DNA of 64,000 nucleotides, from contig NZ_CP163421.1 of NCBI RefSeq assembly GCF_041429775.1, forward strand, positions 2,443,001 to 2,507,000. Direction: 5' to 3'. The notes under the pieces are model-generated. The model did not search any database. It was not told the DNA's origin and was given only the letters and a program-made list of their open reading frames with translations. Numbering within the stretch: position 1 is the stretch's first letter; the number at the start of each line of letters is the position of its first letter. Shown one piece after another: positions 42,646 through 53,100 of this stretch. The translations under genes were made by a program, and so were the position numbers. This DNA comes from Glycocaulis abyssi. GTDB taxonomy: Bacteria; Pseudomonadota; Alphaproteobacteria; Caulobacterales; Maricaulaceae.

Positions 42646-44015
42646 TGGTGGTGTCCAATCCGGCGGCAGCTCCGGGCGCGCAAGCTGCGCGCCCGGGCGC
42701 CTATGCCTGGGCCGTGCTGGCGGCTTTGTGCTTTGTGTACGTGCTGAACTTCCTCGACCGTCAGCTTCTCTCCATACTTGCCAAGCCCATTCAGGACGAG
42801 CTGGGTATCTCTGACGGCCAGATTGGTCTCATCAGCGGGCTCTATTTCGCGATGTTCTACTGCATCCTCGCCATTCCGGTGGGGTTGCTGGCGGACCGGA
42901 CCAACCGGGTGAAGGTGCTCGCCTTTTCATGCGGCCTGTGGAGTGCGGCGACAGCCGCCTGCGGTCTCGCGGCGAACTACCCCCAGCTGGCCGCAGCACG
43001 CATGGCGGTAGGGGTTGGCGAGGCAGGCGGCGTGCCGCCTTCCTACGCCATCATTTCGGACTATTTCCCGCCCGGCATGCGCGGCACCGCGCTCAGCCTG
43101 TTCAATCTTGGCCCGCCCATCGGCATGGCGCTGGGCATCGCCTTTGGCGCATCCATTGCCGCGGCCTATTCTTGGCGACTGGCGTTCATCTGGATCGGCG
43201 TGATTGGCGTTCTCACAGCCGTTTTCATCTGGTTCTGGATGCGCGAACCCAAGCGCGGCGGTCTGGATGCCAAGCCGGCCTCTGCAGACGAGCCCGTCGC
43301 AACGCTGGTTGATGCCACCGACACCCCTCCCGCGGCCGATACCGCAGCCGTACCGGCAAAATCTCCCTTCTGGGGGACGGTGCGCCTGTTCTTCACCGAC
43401 CCGGTGCTCTTGCGGGTATCGATCGCCTGTGCCGCGACCCAGTTCATGACCTATGCCGTACTGAACTTCACCGTGCTGTTCCTGATGCGCGAAAAAGGCA
43501 TGGAACTCGGCGATGTCGCTATCTGGTACGCCATCGTGATCCTTCTGGGTGTCGGCGGGGGCATGTTCGTCTCCGGCCGGCTGATCGACAGATGGGGGCC
43601 GCGCAACAAGACGGCCTATGCCTGGCTGCCCGCTATAGGGCTGGCGCTGGCGGTGCCGTTCTTTGCTGCTTTCGTGTGGGCGCCGAGCTGGGAGCTGGCA
43701 CTGGTCTTCCTGCTGATCCCGACCGGCCTGAACTATTTCTACCTGTCGCCCTCAGTGGCGCTGGTGCAGGAAGAGGTGCGGCCCGATCAGCGCGTGGTGG
43801 CTGGCGCACTCCTGCTGCTGGTGATGAACCTTGTCGGCCTGGGCTTCGGCCCGACCTATCTGGGCTTCATGAGCGATTTCTTCGCCCGGACCAATCCGGA
43901 AAACTCGCTCCAGCTCGCCTTCTACACGCTGATCCCGGTCTATTTCGTCGCCATCGCCATGTTCTTCTGGCTGGCGCGCGCGCTCAAGCGTTCCGGCAAG
44001 GAGGCCGCAGCATGA
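42645..44015 (+). CDS. MFS transporter, spinster-like
   Basis: A 456-aa carrier with 12 predicted membrane helices. The early NFLDRQLLSILAKPIQ and loop 2-3 ADRTNR, with VGVGEAGGVPPSYAIISDYF in helix 4-5, mark the spinster-type MFS branch found beside TonB receptors and hydrolases in this group. It likely moves a small organic solute across the inner membrane, perhaps one released by the downstream esterase. ATG overlaps the receptor stop and its own stop overlaps the esterase start. Confidence 0.92.
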   Translation: MVVSNPAAAPGAQAARPGAYAWAVLAALCFVYVLNFLDRQLLSILAKPIQDELGISDGQIGLISGLYFAMFYCILAIPVGLLADRTNRVKVLAFSCGLWSAATAACGLAANYPQLAAARMAVGVGEAGGVPPSYAIISDYFPPGMRGTALSLFNLGPPIGMALGIAFGASIAAAYSWRLAFIWIGVIGVLTAVFIWFWMREPKRGGLDAKPASADEPVATLVDATDTPPAADTAAVPAKSPFWGTVRLFFTDPVLLRVSIACAATQFMTYAVLNFTVLFLMREKGMELGDVAIWYAIVILLGVGGGMFVSGRLIDRWGPRNKTAYAWLPAIGLALAVPFFAAFVWAPSWELALVFLLIPTGLNYFYLSPSVALVQEEVRPDQRVVAGALLLLVMNLVGLGFGPTYLGFMSDFFARTNPENSLQLAFYTLIPVYFVAIAMFFWLARALKRSGKEAAA

Positions 44016-45649
44016 CGGGCAGAATCCTTCTCGCGCTGGCAGGGGCGGTTTCGCTGTCCCTGCCAGCCATTGCCTGCGCCAGAACGCCTGCGCAGGTGGA
44101 TACGCCTGCTGGCACCCTGCAGGGTACCAGCGAGGCCGGCATCACCGTGTTCCGGGGCATTCCCTATGCCGAAGCGCCCACCGGCGAGCGCCGCTGGCAA
44201 GCGCCAGTGCCTGCCACGGACTGGGAGGGCGTGCGGGACGCCACGGCGTTCGGCCCGGTCTGCCACCAGCCGCCTTCACGGCCCGGCAGCATCTATGCCG
44301 AGGAGCGTGCAGAGATGAGCGAGGACTGCCTCTCGCTCAATGTCTGGGCGCCTGAAAATGCCGAAAACGCGCCTGTGTTCGTCTGGATACATGGCGGATC
44401 GCTGATTGGCGGTGCGGGCAGCGATAGCATGTATGACGGCGCCCGGCTGGCCGCTGAAGGTCTGGTCGTTGTCACGATCAACTACCGGGTTGGCATTCTC
44501 GGCTTCCTCGCTCACCCCGAACTCAGCGCGGAATCGCCGGACAATATCTCGGGCAATTATGGCCTGCTCGACCAGATCGAGGCCTTGCGCTGGGTAAACC
44601 GGAATATCGCCGCCTTTGGCGGTGATCCGGCCAACGTAACGATAGCGGGCGAGTCTGCCGGTGCGCTCTCGGTCATGTATCTGATGGGCGCGCCCGCAGC
44701 CCATGGCCTGTTTGCCCGCGCCATCGCCCAGAGCGGATACATGGTCTCCGCGCACACGCTGCGCGGCAATCCGCATGGCGTGCCGTCAGCGGAGGAGATG
44801 GGCGTGTGGCTTGCCGGTCAGACCGGCCATGAAAACCTCGCCGCCTTGCGCGCTGCCGATCCGCAGGACCTGACCATGGCCTCGGCCATGACCGGGTATT
44901 TCCCCTTCCCGGCGATTGATGGCCATGTCCTGCCCGATCAGCTTGTCGATCAGTTCGACCGGGGCGAGCAGGCACAGGTACCGATCCTTGCCGGGTTCAA
45001 TGAGGGCGAGATCCGCTCTCTGCGTTTCCTGCTGCCTGAAGCGCCGGAAACTGGCGAGACCTACACCGCAGAGATAGAGGCGCGCTATGGCGAGCTGGCA
45101 CCAGCCTTTCTGGAGCTTTATCCCGCCGGCGATCTGGAAGAGAGCCTGCTGGCGATCACGCGTGACGCCATGTATGGCTGGACGGCGATGCGCCTCGTGC
45201 GCAGCCAGAACGCGGCCGGTCACGCCTCCTATCTCTACTATTTCAACCACAGCTACCCGGCAGCCGATGAGATGGACCTGCATGCCTTCCATGCTGCGGA
45301 AATTCCGTATGCGTTCGGCACGCTGGACCGCACACCGCCCTACTGGCCTGCGATCCCGGAAACCGCACGGGAGACAGCGCTCTCCGATGCCATGGTTGGA
45401 TACTGGGTGTCCTTTGCCCGCGATGGCGTACCGGTAGCCGAGGGCTTCCCCGCCTGGTCTGCTTACGGTGACACGCAAGCCTATATGGAGTTTGCCGGAG
45501 AGCCGCGCCCGGGCGCCGGTCTGATGCCGGGCATGTTCGAGCTTCACGAGGACGTCGTTTGCCGCAGACGCGCGGCAGGCATCGCCTGGAACTGGAATAT
45601 CGGGATCATCTCCCCGCCTTTGCCTGCAGGAGCGCCCGAATGCCGGTAA
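44012..45649 (+). CDS. Exported type-B carboxylesterase
   Basis: A 545-aa alpha/beta hydrolase. ATG 44012 overlaps the MFS stop (ATGA) and opens a signal peptide (MTGRILLALAGAVSLSLPAI). The family motif FRGIPYAEAPTGERRW and the nucleophile elbow GESAGALSVMYLM are clear; WIHGGSLIGGAGS is the oxyanion loop. The catalytic His is probably in DLHAFHAAEIPYAF. It would release an acid from an ester in the periplasm, supplying the acyl-CoA ligase that follows. A much longer open frame upstream (from 43592) overlaps the MFS gene and is not used. Confidence 0.93.
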   Translation: MTGRILLALAGAVSLSLPAIACARTPAQVDTPAGTLQGTSEAGITVFRGIPYAEAPTGERRWQAPVPATDWEGVRDATAFGPVCHQPPSRPGSIYAEERAEMSEDCLSLNVWAPENAENAPVFVWIHGGSLIGGAGSDSMYDGARLAAEGLVVVTINYRVGILGFLAHPELSAESPDNISGNYGLLDQIEALRWVNRNIAAFGGDPANVTIAGESAGALSVMYLMGAPAAHGLFARAIAQSGYMVSAHTLRGNPHGVPSAEEMGVWLAGQTGHENLAALRAADPQDLTMASAMTGYFPFPAIDGHVLPDQLVDQFDRGEQAQVPILAGFNEGEIRSLRFLLPEAPETGETYTAEIEARYGELAPAFLELYPAGDLEESLLAITRDAMYGWTAMRLVRSQNAAGHASYLYYFNHSYPAADEMDLHAFHAAEIPYAFGTLDRTPPYWPAIPETARETALSDAMVGYWVSFARDGVPVAEGFPAWSAYGDTQAYMEFAGEPRPGAGLMPGMFELHEDVVCRRRAAGIAWNWNIGIISPPLPAGAPECR

Positions 45650-47229
45650 TGCATGGAGCGATGCAGGACTTCACCCTCACGCTCGACAAATTCCTTGACC
45701 ATGCGGCCAGCTGGCACCCCGGCACTGAGCTGGTAACGGCAGGTGATAACGGCATCGAGACCCGTACCGGTTATGCCGCTGTGCGTCAGCGCAGTGTGAA
45801 GACCTCGCACGTGCTTGCCGGTCTGGGCGTACAGCCCGCAGAGTGCGTAGCCACGCTGGCCTGGAATACGCAGGCCCATGTCGAGGTCTGGTACGCCATC
45901 ATGGGCATGGGGGCGGTCTGCCACACCCTGAACCCGCGCCTGACCGCTGCTCAGCTCGCCGATATGGCGGCCCAGTCCCAGGCGCGCGTGCTGATAACCA
46001 GCGTGGACCTTCTGCCGCTGGCCCGCGAGCTGGCGGCCAAGGCACCGGCTATCGAGCACCTTCTCGTCATTGATGCAGGCGAAATTCCCGCTGGTCCCGG
46101 CCTGAAACCCTCGCCGCTTGAACCCATGCTGGCTTCGGCGTCAGATGAGGAAATCTGGGGCGGGTTTGAGGAAACCGCGCCATGCGGGCTGTGTTTCACC
46201 TCTGGCACCACAGGCGCGCCCAAGGGCGTCACCTACACCCACCGCGCCAGCTTCCTGCACACGCTGCGCCAGCTGCAGGCTGATACGATGGGCATATCGA
46301 AGACGGACAGCGTTCTGGTGGCCGTGCCCATGTTCCACGCGAACGCATGGGGGCTCACCTTCGCCCTGCCTGCGGTAGGCGCAAAAATGGTGCTGCCGGG
46401 TCGGCATCTCGACCGGGCCCGGCTGGCTGCTCTCATCAATGCCGAAAAGGTGACTGTGGCGGTCGGCATCGCGACCGTCTGGCTAGGCGTTGTGGAGCAT
46501 CTGGAAGCGACCGGCGGACAGACGCCCAGCCTGAAACGGGTAGTGGTTGGCGGTGCGCCGCTGGCCCCTGCCCTGATGGCCCGGTTCGAGCAGGTGCTGG
46601 GCGTGACCATCCAGACCAGCTGGGGCATGACCGAGCTGTCGCCGGCGGGCACGTTTGCCCGGCCTGATGACCCGGACAGGTCTGCAGAGAAATCCGGCAG
46701 ACCCGCTATCGGCGTCGACCTGCTTATCACCGATGCTGATGGCAATCCCCTGCCACAGCAGCGTGGAAGTGAAGGCCATCTCCACGTACGCGGCGCAGCC
46801 GTGGTTGCGCGCTATTTCGGGCAGGATAAATCAGCCCTCAACGCGGATGGCTGGTTCTCAACCGGAGACCTCGCCCGCATCGACGAGGGCGGTAATCTCA
46901 TCATCACGGGGCGCGCCAAGGATCTCATCAAATCCGGCGGCGAGTGGATCAATCCGGCAGAGATCGAGGCGGTGGTCAGCCAGCATCCGGGCGTATCGCT
47001 GGCAGCCGTTATCGGGCGGAGTGACCCAAAATGGGGAGAACGCCCTATACTGCTGGTTCAGACGCGTGAGGCAGATTCGCTCAGCGATGAGGCTCTATTG
47101 GAGCCTCTACGCAGCCGGGTGGCTCCGTGGTGGATTCCCGATGCGGTTATCCGTATTGAAAACATGCCCTTGGCACCCACGGGCAAAATCGACAAGCAGC
47201 GTTTGAGAGCGGATTATGGCAGCAACTAG
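45640..47229 (+). CDS. Acyl-CoA ligase (AMP-binding, medium/long-chain type)
   Basis: A 529-aa ANL-family ligase. The P-loop is [17 protein letters not shown] (about 183-199); later motifs are [23 protein letters not shown] and [20 protein letters not shown], with the catalytic Lys in PTGKIDKQ near the end. It converts a carboxylic acid to its CoA thioester. Start ATG 45640 has GGAG upstream; ATG 45649 overlaps the esterase stop (TAATG) and is an alternative. The substrate is likely the acid freed by the esterase. Confidence 0.93.
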   Translation: MPVMHGAMQDFTLTLDKFLDHAASWHPGTELVTAGDNGIETRTGYAAVRQRSVKTSHVLAGLGVQPAECVATLAWNTQAHVEVWYAIMGMGAVCHTLNPRLTAAQLADMAAQSQARVLITSVDLLPLARELAAKAPAIEHLLVIDAGEIPAGPGLKPSPLEPMLASASDEEIWGGFEETAPCGLCFTSGTTGAPKGVTYTHRASFLHTLRQLQADTMGISKTDSVLVAVPMFHANAWGLTFALPAVGAKMVLPGRHLDRARLAALINAEKVTVAVGIATVWLGVVEHLEATGGQTPSLKRVVVGGAPLAPALMARFEQVLGVTIQTSWGMTELSPAGTFARPDDPDRSAEKSGRPAIGVDLLITDADGNPLPQQRGSEGHLHVRGAAVVARYFGQDKSALNADGWFSTGDLARIDEGGNLIITGRAKDLIKSGGEWINPAEIEAVVSQHPGVSLAAVIGRSDPKWGERPILLVQTREADSLSDEALLEPLRSRVAPWWIPDAVIRIENMPLAPTGKIDKQRLRADYGSN

Positions 47230-47977
47230 ACCGGACACCGAAACCATGCCCGCAAAGGCCGCCGCCCCTGGCGCAACAAAAAAACCGCGCAAGCCGTCCG
47301 TGAAGGAGCAGCAGCGTGCCGAAAAGATGGAGCAGATCCTCGACGCGGCAGAGCGCCTGTTTGCCCTGCACGGCCTCTATAACGTCACGCTGAAAGACAT
47401 CGCCACCGATATCGGCGTGCACCACACCCTGCTGAACTACTACTTCTCCGACAAGGACAAGCTGTTTGACGCAGTGGTCGCGCGCCGGGCCCGCGAAACC
47501 AGCGGGCGGCGTATGCAGGCCATGGACGCCCATGAGACCGAAACAGGCGGAAATCCAACGGTAGAGGGTTCCCTGCGCGCCTTCCTCGATACTGATCTCG
47601 ATCTCTACAGCCAGGGCGGTGAAAGCTGGAAATATTACGGCATGATCGGTGGTCAGCTGTCCAATACCCCGTATGGCGCCGAGTTGATGGATCAGAACTT
47701 CGATCCGGTTGTCCTGCGTCTCATCGCGTTACTGCGCAAGGCCATTCCCGGCAGTACCGACGAGGATCTGTTCTGGGGCTATCACTTTGTTACCGGCGCC
47801 CTGATGCTGACCCTGTCGCGTACCGGCCGGATCGACCGGCTTTCGGGCGGGGTCTGCAGCTCCGACGATTTCGAGTCCGTGAAGGACCGGATGGCGCGCT
47901 TCATGGCCGCAGGTTTCCGGGAAATCTGCGAGGAGCGTGCACAGGAGCGCGCGCACTCGCCCGCCGACGGAAGCTGA
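47216..47977 (+). CDS. TetR-family transcriptional regulator
   Basis: A 253-aa regulator. The N-terminal helix-turn-helix spans about residues 35-80: MEQILDAAERLFALHGLYNV, then LKDIATDIGVHHTLLNYYFSDKD split across the recognition helix. A ligand-binding helical domain follows, with LFWGYHFVTGALMLTLSRTG typical of the C-terminal region. It overlaps the ligase by 14 bp and probably represses this cluster in the absence of its ligand, perhaps an acyl-CoA. The palindrome at 40270-40299 is a candidate operator. Confidence 0.92.
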   Translation: MAATRPDTETMPAKAAAPGATKKPRKPSVKEQQRAEKMEQILDAAERLFALHGLYNVTLKDIATDIGVHHTLLNYYFSDKDKLFDAVVARRARETSGRRMQAMDAHETETGGNPTVEGSLRAFLDTDLDLYSQGGESWKYYGMIGGQLSNTPYGAELMDQNFDPVVLRLIALLRKAIPGSTDEDLFWGYHFVTGALMLTLSRTGRIDRLSGGVCSSDDFESVKDRMARFMAAGFREICEERAQERAHSPADGS

Positions 47978-48008
47978 CGCGCAAGCGGGCAATAACAGGA
48001 GAGTCTCC

Positions 48009-49235
48009 ATGCTCACCCGCCGCAGCCTGATGGCCAGCGCCGCCGCCCTTGCGGCAGGCAGCATTGTCCCGGCTGTCGCCAGCAATACTTTAGCGCCAGT
48101 GATAAACCTGCTTGAGGAACTCGTTGGGTCAGGCCAGCTCCCCTTTGCCGGCATCCGTATTGCCCGTCATAGCGAAATACTCGCGCAGGCGCATGTCTCC
48201 GGGGTGGAAACAATCGGGCCGGAGAGCCTTTACCGCGTCTATTCGATGACCAAGCCGGTCGTGGCCGCAGGCGCGGCCCTTCTGGTCGAAGATGGCCAGC
48301 TGACACTGGAAACGCCTGTCGCCGATATCGTGCCGGAACTGGCAGGGCTCACAGTACTCACCGACACCTCCGGCGGCACCGAACCGGCCCGCCCGATGAC
48401 GCTCGCCCACCTTCTCACCCACACATGCGGACTGGCCAATAGCTGGGGCAATGCCCGGACGGCGCCACTCTACAGGCAAGCCGGGCTCGTTGCGGGCGCG
48501 TGGATGTATGATCCGGACATGGGCGGGCTTGAGGGATTTGCGCAAAGGCTTGGCCGCCTGCCGCTGGAGCATCAGCCGGGCACGCACTGGATCTATGGCT
48601 ATGGCCTCGACATTGCGGGACTTGTCATCGAACGGGTCAGCGGTGAGCGGCTGGGCGCATTTTTGCGCCGCCGGATATTCTCGCCGCTCGGCATGTCATC
48701 TACCGGCTTCTACGTGCCTGCTGAACATTCATCACGGCTCACCGGTCTCTACACTGGCGCTGACGGCGTCGTGGAGCGCGTTGCCGCACAGCAGGAGAGG
48801 CTGCCGTTGATCGAGCCTTATGCTGACGGCGGTAGCGCTGGCCTCATCACGTCGCTTGAAGACTATGGCCGCTTTGCCGGCATGCTGGCCAATGGCGGTG
48901 TGGCGGCGGGTATCCGGGTGATGAGCGAGGCATCGGCCCAGATGATGATGACGCCTTACGGCCCGCAGGAGGCCATCACACCGGCCCTGCAGCGCTTTGG
49001 CCTTGGCGGTGAGCCCCGTCAGGCGCTTGGCGGCGTCACATGGCTGGAAGACCATGCAGGGCCAGGGTCTGCTGGAGAATATGCCTGGGGCGGGGCGGCC
49101 GGCACAGCCTTCTGGGCAACGCGCTCCAGCGGCCTCTCGGTCGTGCTGATGACGCAGCTGATGGCGCCGGGCGGTACTGTTGCGCGTGAACGCTTCAAGC
49201 CCCTGATTTATCGCGCACTTGCGGAGCTGCCGTAA
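48009..49235 (+). CDS. Exported serine hydrolase, beta-lactamase/EstB fold
   Basis: A 408-aa class-C-beta-lactamase-related protein. ATG 48009 with AGGAG upstream opens a twin-arginine-like signal (LTRRSLMASAAALAAG). The SxxK motif is SMTK in YRVYSMTKPVVAA, the second motif Tyr lies in WIYGYGLDIAG, and the third motif region is GGAAGTAFW near the C-terminus. This pattern fits esterases of family VIII rather than true antibiotic resistance. It is the last gene of the utilisation cluster, 31 bp after tetR. Confidence 0.9.
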   Translation: MLTRRSLMASAAALAAGSIVPAVASNTLAPVINLLEELVGSGQLPFAGIRIARHSEILAQAHVSGVETIGPESLYRVYSMTKPVVAAGAALLVEDGQLTLETPVADIVPELAGLTVLTDTSGGTEPARPMTLAHLLTHTCGLANSWGNARTAPLYRQAGLVAGAWMYDPDMGGLEGFAQRLGRLPLEHQPGTHWIYGYGLDIAGLVIERVSGERLGAFLRRRIFSPLGMSSTGFYVPAEHSSRLTGLYTGADGVVERVAAQQERLPLIEPYADGGSAGLITSLEDYGRFAGMLANGGVAAGIRVMSEASAQMMMTPYGPQEAITPALQRFGLGGEPRQALGGVTWLEDHAGPGSAGEYAWGGAAGTAFWATRSSGLSVVLMTQLMAPGGTVARERFKPLIYRALAELP

Positions 49236-49667
49236 ACCCTGCCGGCCGCGCCTTCCCGCAGGCGGATATAGGGCAATCGAAGTTCTTCGGTAAATCGCGA
49301 CCGGATAGGCAATGGCGCACGGAGGAGGGAGATGGCGAGACCGTTGGTCCTGCGGCCAGATTACGCAAACACTAAGTTGGCACCATTCCAAGTCAGTAAT
49401 TGCGATCCTTGGGTTAATATAATGGGTATACAGAAGCATGGGTTTAATATCACGCATAACGCGCATCGCGATGCCTATACCTAAATCCTGTGGTGTAGCC
49501 AGCCATCACCGTGATCGAAGCCTGAAAACCCGCCTGGCGGCTGAGCAGAGTTGGGGAGCTGGGCAGATCGAGGCGAGTACTCTCGTCAGGAGTGGACAAA
49601 GACGAGGCCACCTTGCCCTCAAAACCCGTGTTGAATGGAGAACAGGCGAGTATTAGCCAGAGGCACC
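49236..49667. other. AT-richer intergenic region
   Basis: This 432-bp stretch between the beta-lactamase-fold gene and the next minus-strand gene has lower GC than its surroundings, particularly 49340-49520. Apart from a possible 50-codon gene (49332-49484), I see no gene, RNA motif or terminator. It marks the left border of the unusual four-gene unit. Confidence 0.5.
49332..49484 (+). CDS. Possible 50-aa small protein
   Basis: ATG 49332 directly follows GGAGGAGGGAG, one of the best ribosome sites in the window, and opens 50 codons (MARPLVLRPDYANTKLAPFQ to the end). The composition, with His, Asn and Ile, does not resemble a membrane or signal peptide. Nothing similar is known to me. The spacing between the site and ATG is rather short. 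Treat as speculative. Confidence 0.2.
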   Translation: MARPLVLRPDYANTKLAPFQVSNCDPWVNIMGIQKHGFNITHNAHRDAYT

Positions 49668-50156
49668 TCACCAGGACCGTGCCTCGCCGCGCATCAGCAA
49701 ACCCTTGAGGATCTGCGCAAGATCAACCCCCTGCTTTGGAGCAATCATCAGGAATGGTGCCCGTTCGGCGCGCGGCGCGCTGACAAGTGTTTGAATCGTA
49801 GCCAGAGCATCGCGCCGCACCCAGATGCCCGCTGAGGCAGCGTTTTCCGGTTCGACCCGCCACACCGCCATGGCCGCTTTAGTGACCAGTGCGATGGGCT
49901 GCGTCTCCATCAAGACGGGCAGGTGCGCCGGATCGGCATTCACAATCACGGTGCGGCTGGCAGCCTCTCCAAGGGCTCGCGCTACCGGCAGGGCGTGCAG
50001 GATAACGGGACCGGCGGGCAAATTTGCCTCGTGCGCTAGCGGACACAAGACAACCGGAAATCCGGACGTCTGCGACATCTCTGCCGCCAGCCGGTCATAG
50101 GCATGGCGCCCGACCAGAAATGGCATGTCTGCAGGGTAGGCCAGCGAGGCTTTCAT
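49668..50156 (-). CDS. Hypothetical protein at the end of the giant-protein unit
   Basis: A 162-aa soluble protein of unknown family. It seems to alternate helices and strands (PVVLCPLAHEANLPAGPVIL, TVIVNADPAHLPVLMETQPI), like a small Rossmann-type or substrate-binding half domain. No signal peptide or membrane helix. It begins 9 bp after the stop of the 1689-aa gene, so it is in the same transcript. The position suits a partner or protective protein, but nothing in the sequence proves it. ATG at residue 11 (50126) is another possible start. Confidence 0.65.
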   Translation of the reverse strand: MKASLAYPADMPFLVGRHAYDRLAAEMSQTSGFPVVLCPLAHEANLPAGPVILHALPVARALGEAASRTVIVNADPAHLPVLMETQPIALVTKAAMAVWRVEPENAASAGIWVRRDALATIQTLVSAPRAERAPFLMIAPKQGVDLAQILKGLLMRGEARSW

Positions 50157-50165
50157 CCGTTCTGG

Positions 50166-53100
50166 CTAGAACGTGACCGGAGCGATGTCGATGATTATAT
50201 CCCAGCCCGATTCGATCATCTCGTCTGGCGCGATGCCATAGCGCCGCAGGAATTCCTCGCCCGAGAGGTTTGAGTGGAAGAACGAGCCGCCCACCGCCTG
50301 CCGCGCCGTTTCCCGCGAGATCGGCTTGGTCAGACGGACGTCGGTAACGCGGTATCCGGCCTGGTTCAGCGCACTTTCGGCATAGCGCACCGAATGGGTG
50401 TGGCGCAGGAAATCGCTTATATTTTCTTCCCCATACACCCGCCGCATCCAGGCGAGCTCCAGCGCCGTGTTGGCGTTATAGACCTCGCTCATCTTGACGC
50501 TGACAAGGGCGGGGTCGCCAAAGCCTATGCCCAGCTCCTGCATCGCACGCACATTCATGTAGGTTGCCATCGGCGTGCGCCCGAGATCGGGCAGGGAATG
50601 CACATCCAGCCCCGTCAAATAGCGTGGGGCGGTGCGGGCCATCGCGTATTCCATGATGAGCTGTCTGCCACCGTCCTCCAGCGCCAGGACGGAGCGTTCG
50701 AACGTCGCGACATCGCGCCCGTTGACCTGTGCTACCAGCGATACCGACTGCCTGTCCGGGGCATCGGGGAAGAAGTCACCGTAATTGGTCCGGCGCGGTT
50801 CAGGGATATGGATGCCGGCCGGGTCAGGCTGGCCGGGTCTCAGCTGATCGAAGAAGCCGGGGACCGGATGGCGGATGCGCCGGGTTTCACGCGCCACTTC
50901 GGCTGCCAGTTCCTCGACGCTGTCATAGGGCAGGCGGATCAGGGCCGCCCGCCCGGCCTCGGTAGCCGAAATCTCGGCCATCAGCGCGGGGTGGGACTGG
51001 GCGAAGCGGCGCACATCCTCGCGCGCCGACAATCTGCGCAGGAAGGCATAGGTGTTCTCGTCTAGAGCGCGCGCCCATGAAGGCCGGGCACCAGCCGAAC
51101 CTGCCTCCGCCAGAGCCTCGCGCGCCAGCGACAGGGCCGTGCGCTCGGTCTGGTCAAGTGCCGCCTCGCCAAGCCCTGACGCCGTCCGGCGGGCAGCTGC
51201 GACAGTCGCCACCAGATCAACCGCATCGGCGCGGGGGCGTGCCCGTGCATCCGACAATCCTGATACTACCGCAGGCTGGCTGCGGCGGGTATTGGTGATC
51301 ACCTGCTCGACCTCCCGGCCCACCAGGCCGTGGCGCTGCATCGCGCGGCGCAACGCGTCGATACCGGTGGCATCCGTCAGCGCTTCGAAACCGGCGCCGG
51401 GATTGGTGCGGACGGTTGTTTCAACGAAATCGCTGAACGTGCCCATCCGGCCGAGCGCATCGAAGAAGTCGAAGCCGGAGGCGGCATATGTGCCGATCCA
51501 CTGGCGCAGGCGCACCATGTCCATGCCGCTCAAGGCCACCGCGTCCGGCCCTTCATTGAGCGCGCGGGTGATATAGCCGAGCAGTTCCACAGCATCGGGC
51601 TCGGGCACGATGACATAGCCGAGACGCTGCACGGCGGCGTATTCAAGATCACGCACAAGGGCGAGGCGCGCCGTTACCGGATTGAAGATGTCGGTGCGGC
51701 CCGCGAGTATCTGTTCGATCTCGGCAAAACTCAGACCTGCGCGCTGGGCTTCGCGCGCAGCCTCGGAAAGCAGCGACTGCGCCATATAGTGGCTGACATC
51801 GCTCTCCAGCCGCGCGATCTGGCCGGAGCTAAGCTCACCGCCAGCGGCGAAAACGGTTTCTGCTTCGGCCTGTGCGGCCCGGTAGGCGTCCACCGCCTGC
51901 TGGTTGCGCTGGGCAAACTCGGCGACGGTGCGCGGCGGCTCTGGCGTCGGGGCGCTGGCAGCCGATGCTCCGCCTGTCCCTTCCGCGACGGTATCTCCGC
52001 CACGACCGCCGAACACGCCAGGGTCGGGGGCCACTTCGGCCGGATCGAGCAGCCGCGAGGGATTGGCCGGATTGCGCAAGGCGGCAGCATCGATATTGAC
52101 CGGCGCGGCGAGCTGCTGGCCGTCGGGATAGGCGGCATCGAAGGTACGCGCATCAATGGCGGGTGGCTCGGCTAAACCTGACGCGCGAGGAGCTGCTGTG
52201 ATCCGCGCCTCGGCCGGTACGCTGCCCAGCAATTCGCGCCCGCGATTGACCGCAGCGTTCTGCCCGGCCGTCCGGCGGCCTGATGCGATCAGCTCGCCGG
52301 TATGCGTCACATAACGCGATGAGGTTCCAAACCGGCGCAGGACGGTGAAGTTAGCCGCGATATCAAGATTGCCTAGCGCGGCGGTCAGGGTCTCCTGATA
52401 CAGCTCGGTGAAAATATCGGCGAAGCCCGGCTCGTTCTCGATAGCCTCCTCCAGCCGCATGGTGCCGATGGACAGGGCGGCTGCTCTGGCAAAGCGCACC
52501 TCATCAGCGGCTGTCCTGACGTTGGAGGCCTGTGCCACGGCGACCATACCGGCAGAGGCCGCATCGGTGGCAAGTGCTAGTGCCGACCCGGCCTGTCCCA
52601 GAACGGCGGCCGAATAGGCGAACGCGCCGATAGCGCCGCCCGCTTCCACACCGCCCAGCAGCCCCAGCCCTGCGCTGGCCAGCCCGCCTGCTGCGCCCGC
52701 AATGCCGGTGGCCAGCGACGTCGCTGTAATGATCGCCCGGGTGTCATCAGAGGAATAAGCCTGCTGGGCCTGAAGCGCGCTGGCAAACACCGGCACGCCA
52801 AGAAGCCAGGCCCGTGCTGCCCTATCCGGCTTGGCGTAATCGCCAGGTGCCAGCGATGTCGGCTGGAAGGTGACGAGGCGGCCGAGCGCGTATTGATAGA
52901 CGCCGTCAAACCCGCGGCCGGTCAATTCGATCAGGCGCTGCTCATCGCCGCACGGCCTGACTGCTCGCGCCAGCTGGAGCGCGCGCCGGGTCTCGGCCAG
53001 ATAAGCGGCGAGCGCCTCGCGCGTGGCCTGCTCCCGCCATGCCGCCAGCCCTGCCGCATCGAGGCCGAAACGGCCCTGCAGGAAAGCATCGTCGGCAAAG

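Noticed and set aside
43592-44011. A 140-codon N-terminal extension of the carboxylesterase frame
   Set aside because: It overlaps the MFS gene in another frame, and the signal peptide with a coupled ATG at 44012 gives the natural start.
48009-49235. Antibiotic-resistance beta-lactamase
   Set aside because: The motifs (SMTK, YGYG) and the setting in an esterase cluster favour a family VIII esterase or peptidase-like protein.
49668-50156. Firm call as an immunity protein
   Set aside because: Only its position after the giant gene suggests it; no sequence motif supports the role, so it is left as hypothetical.
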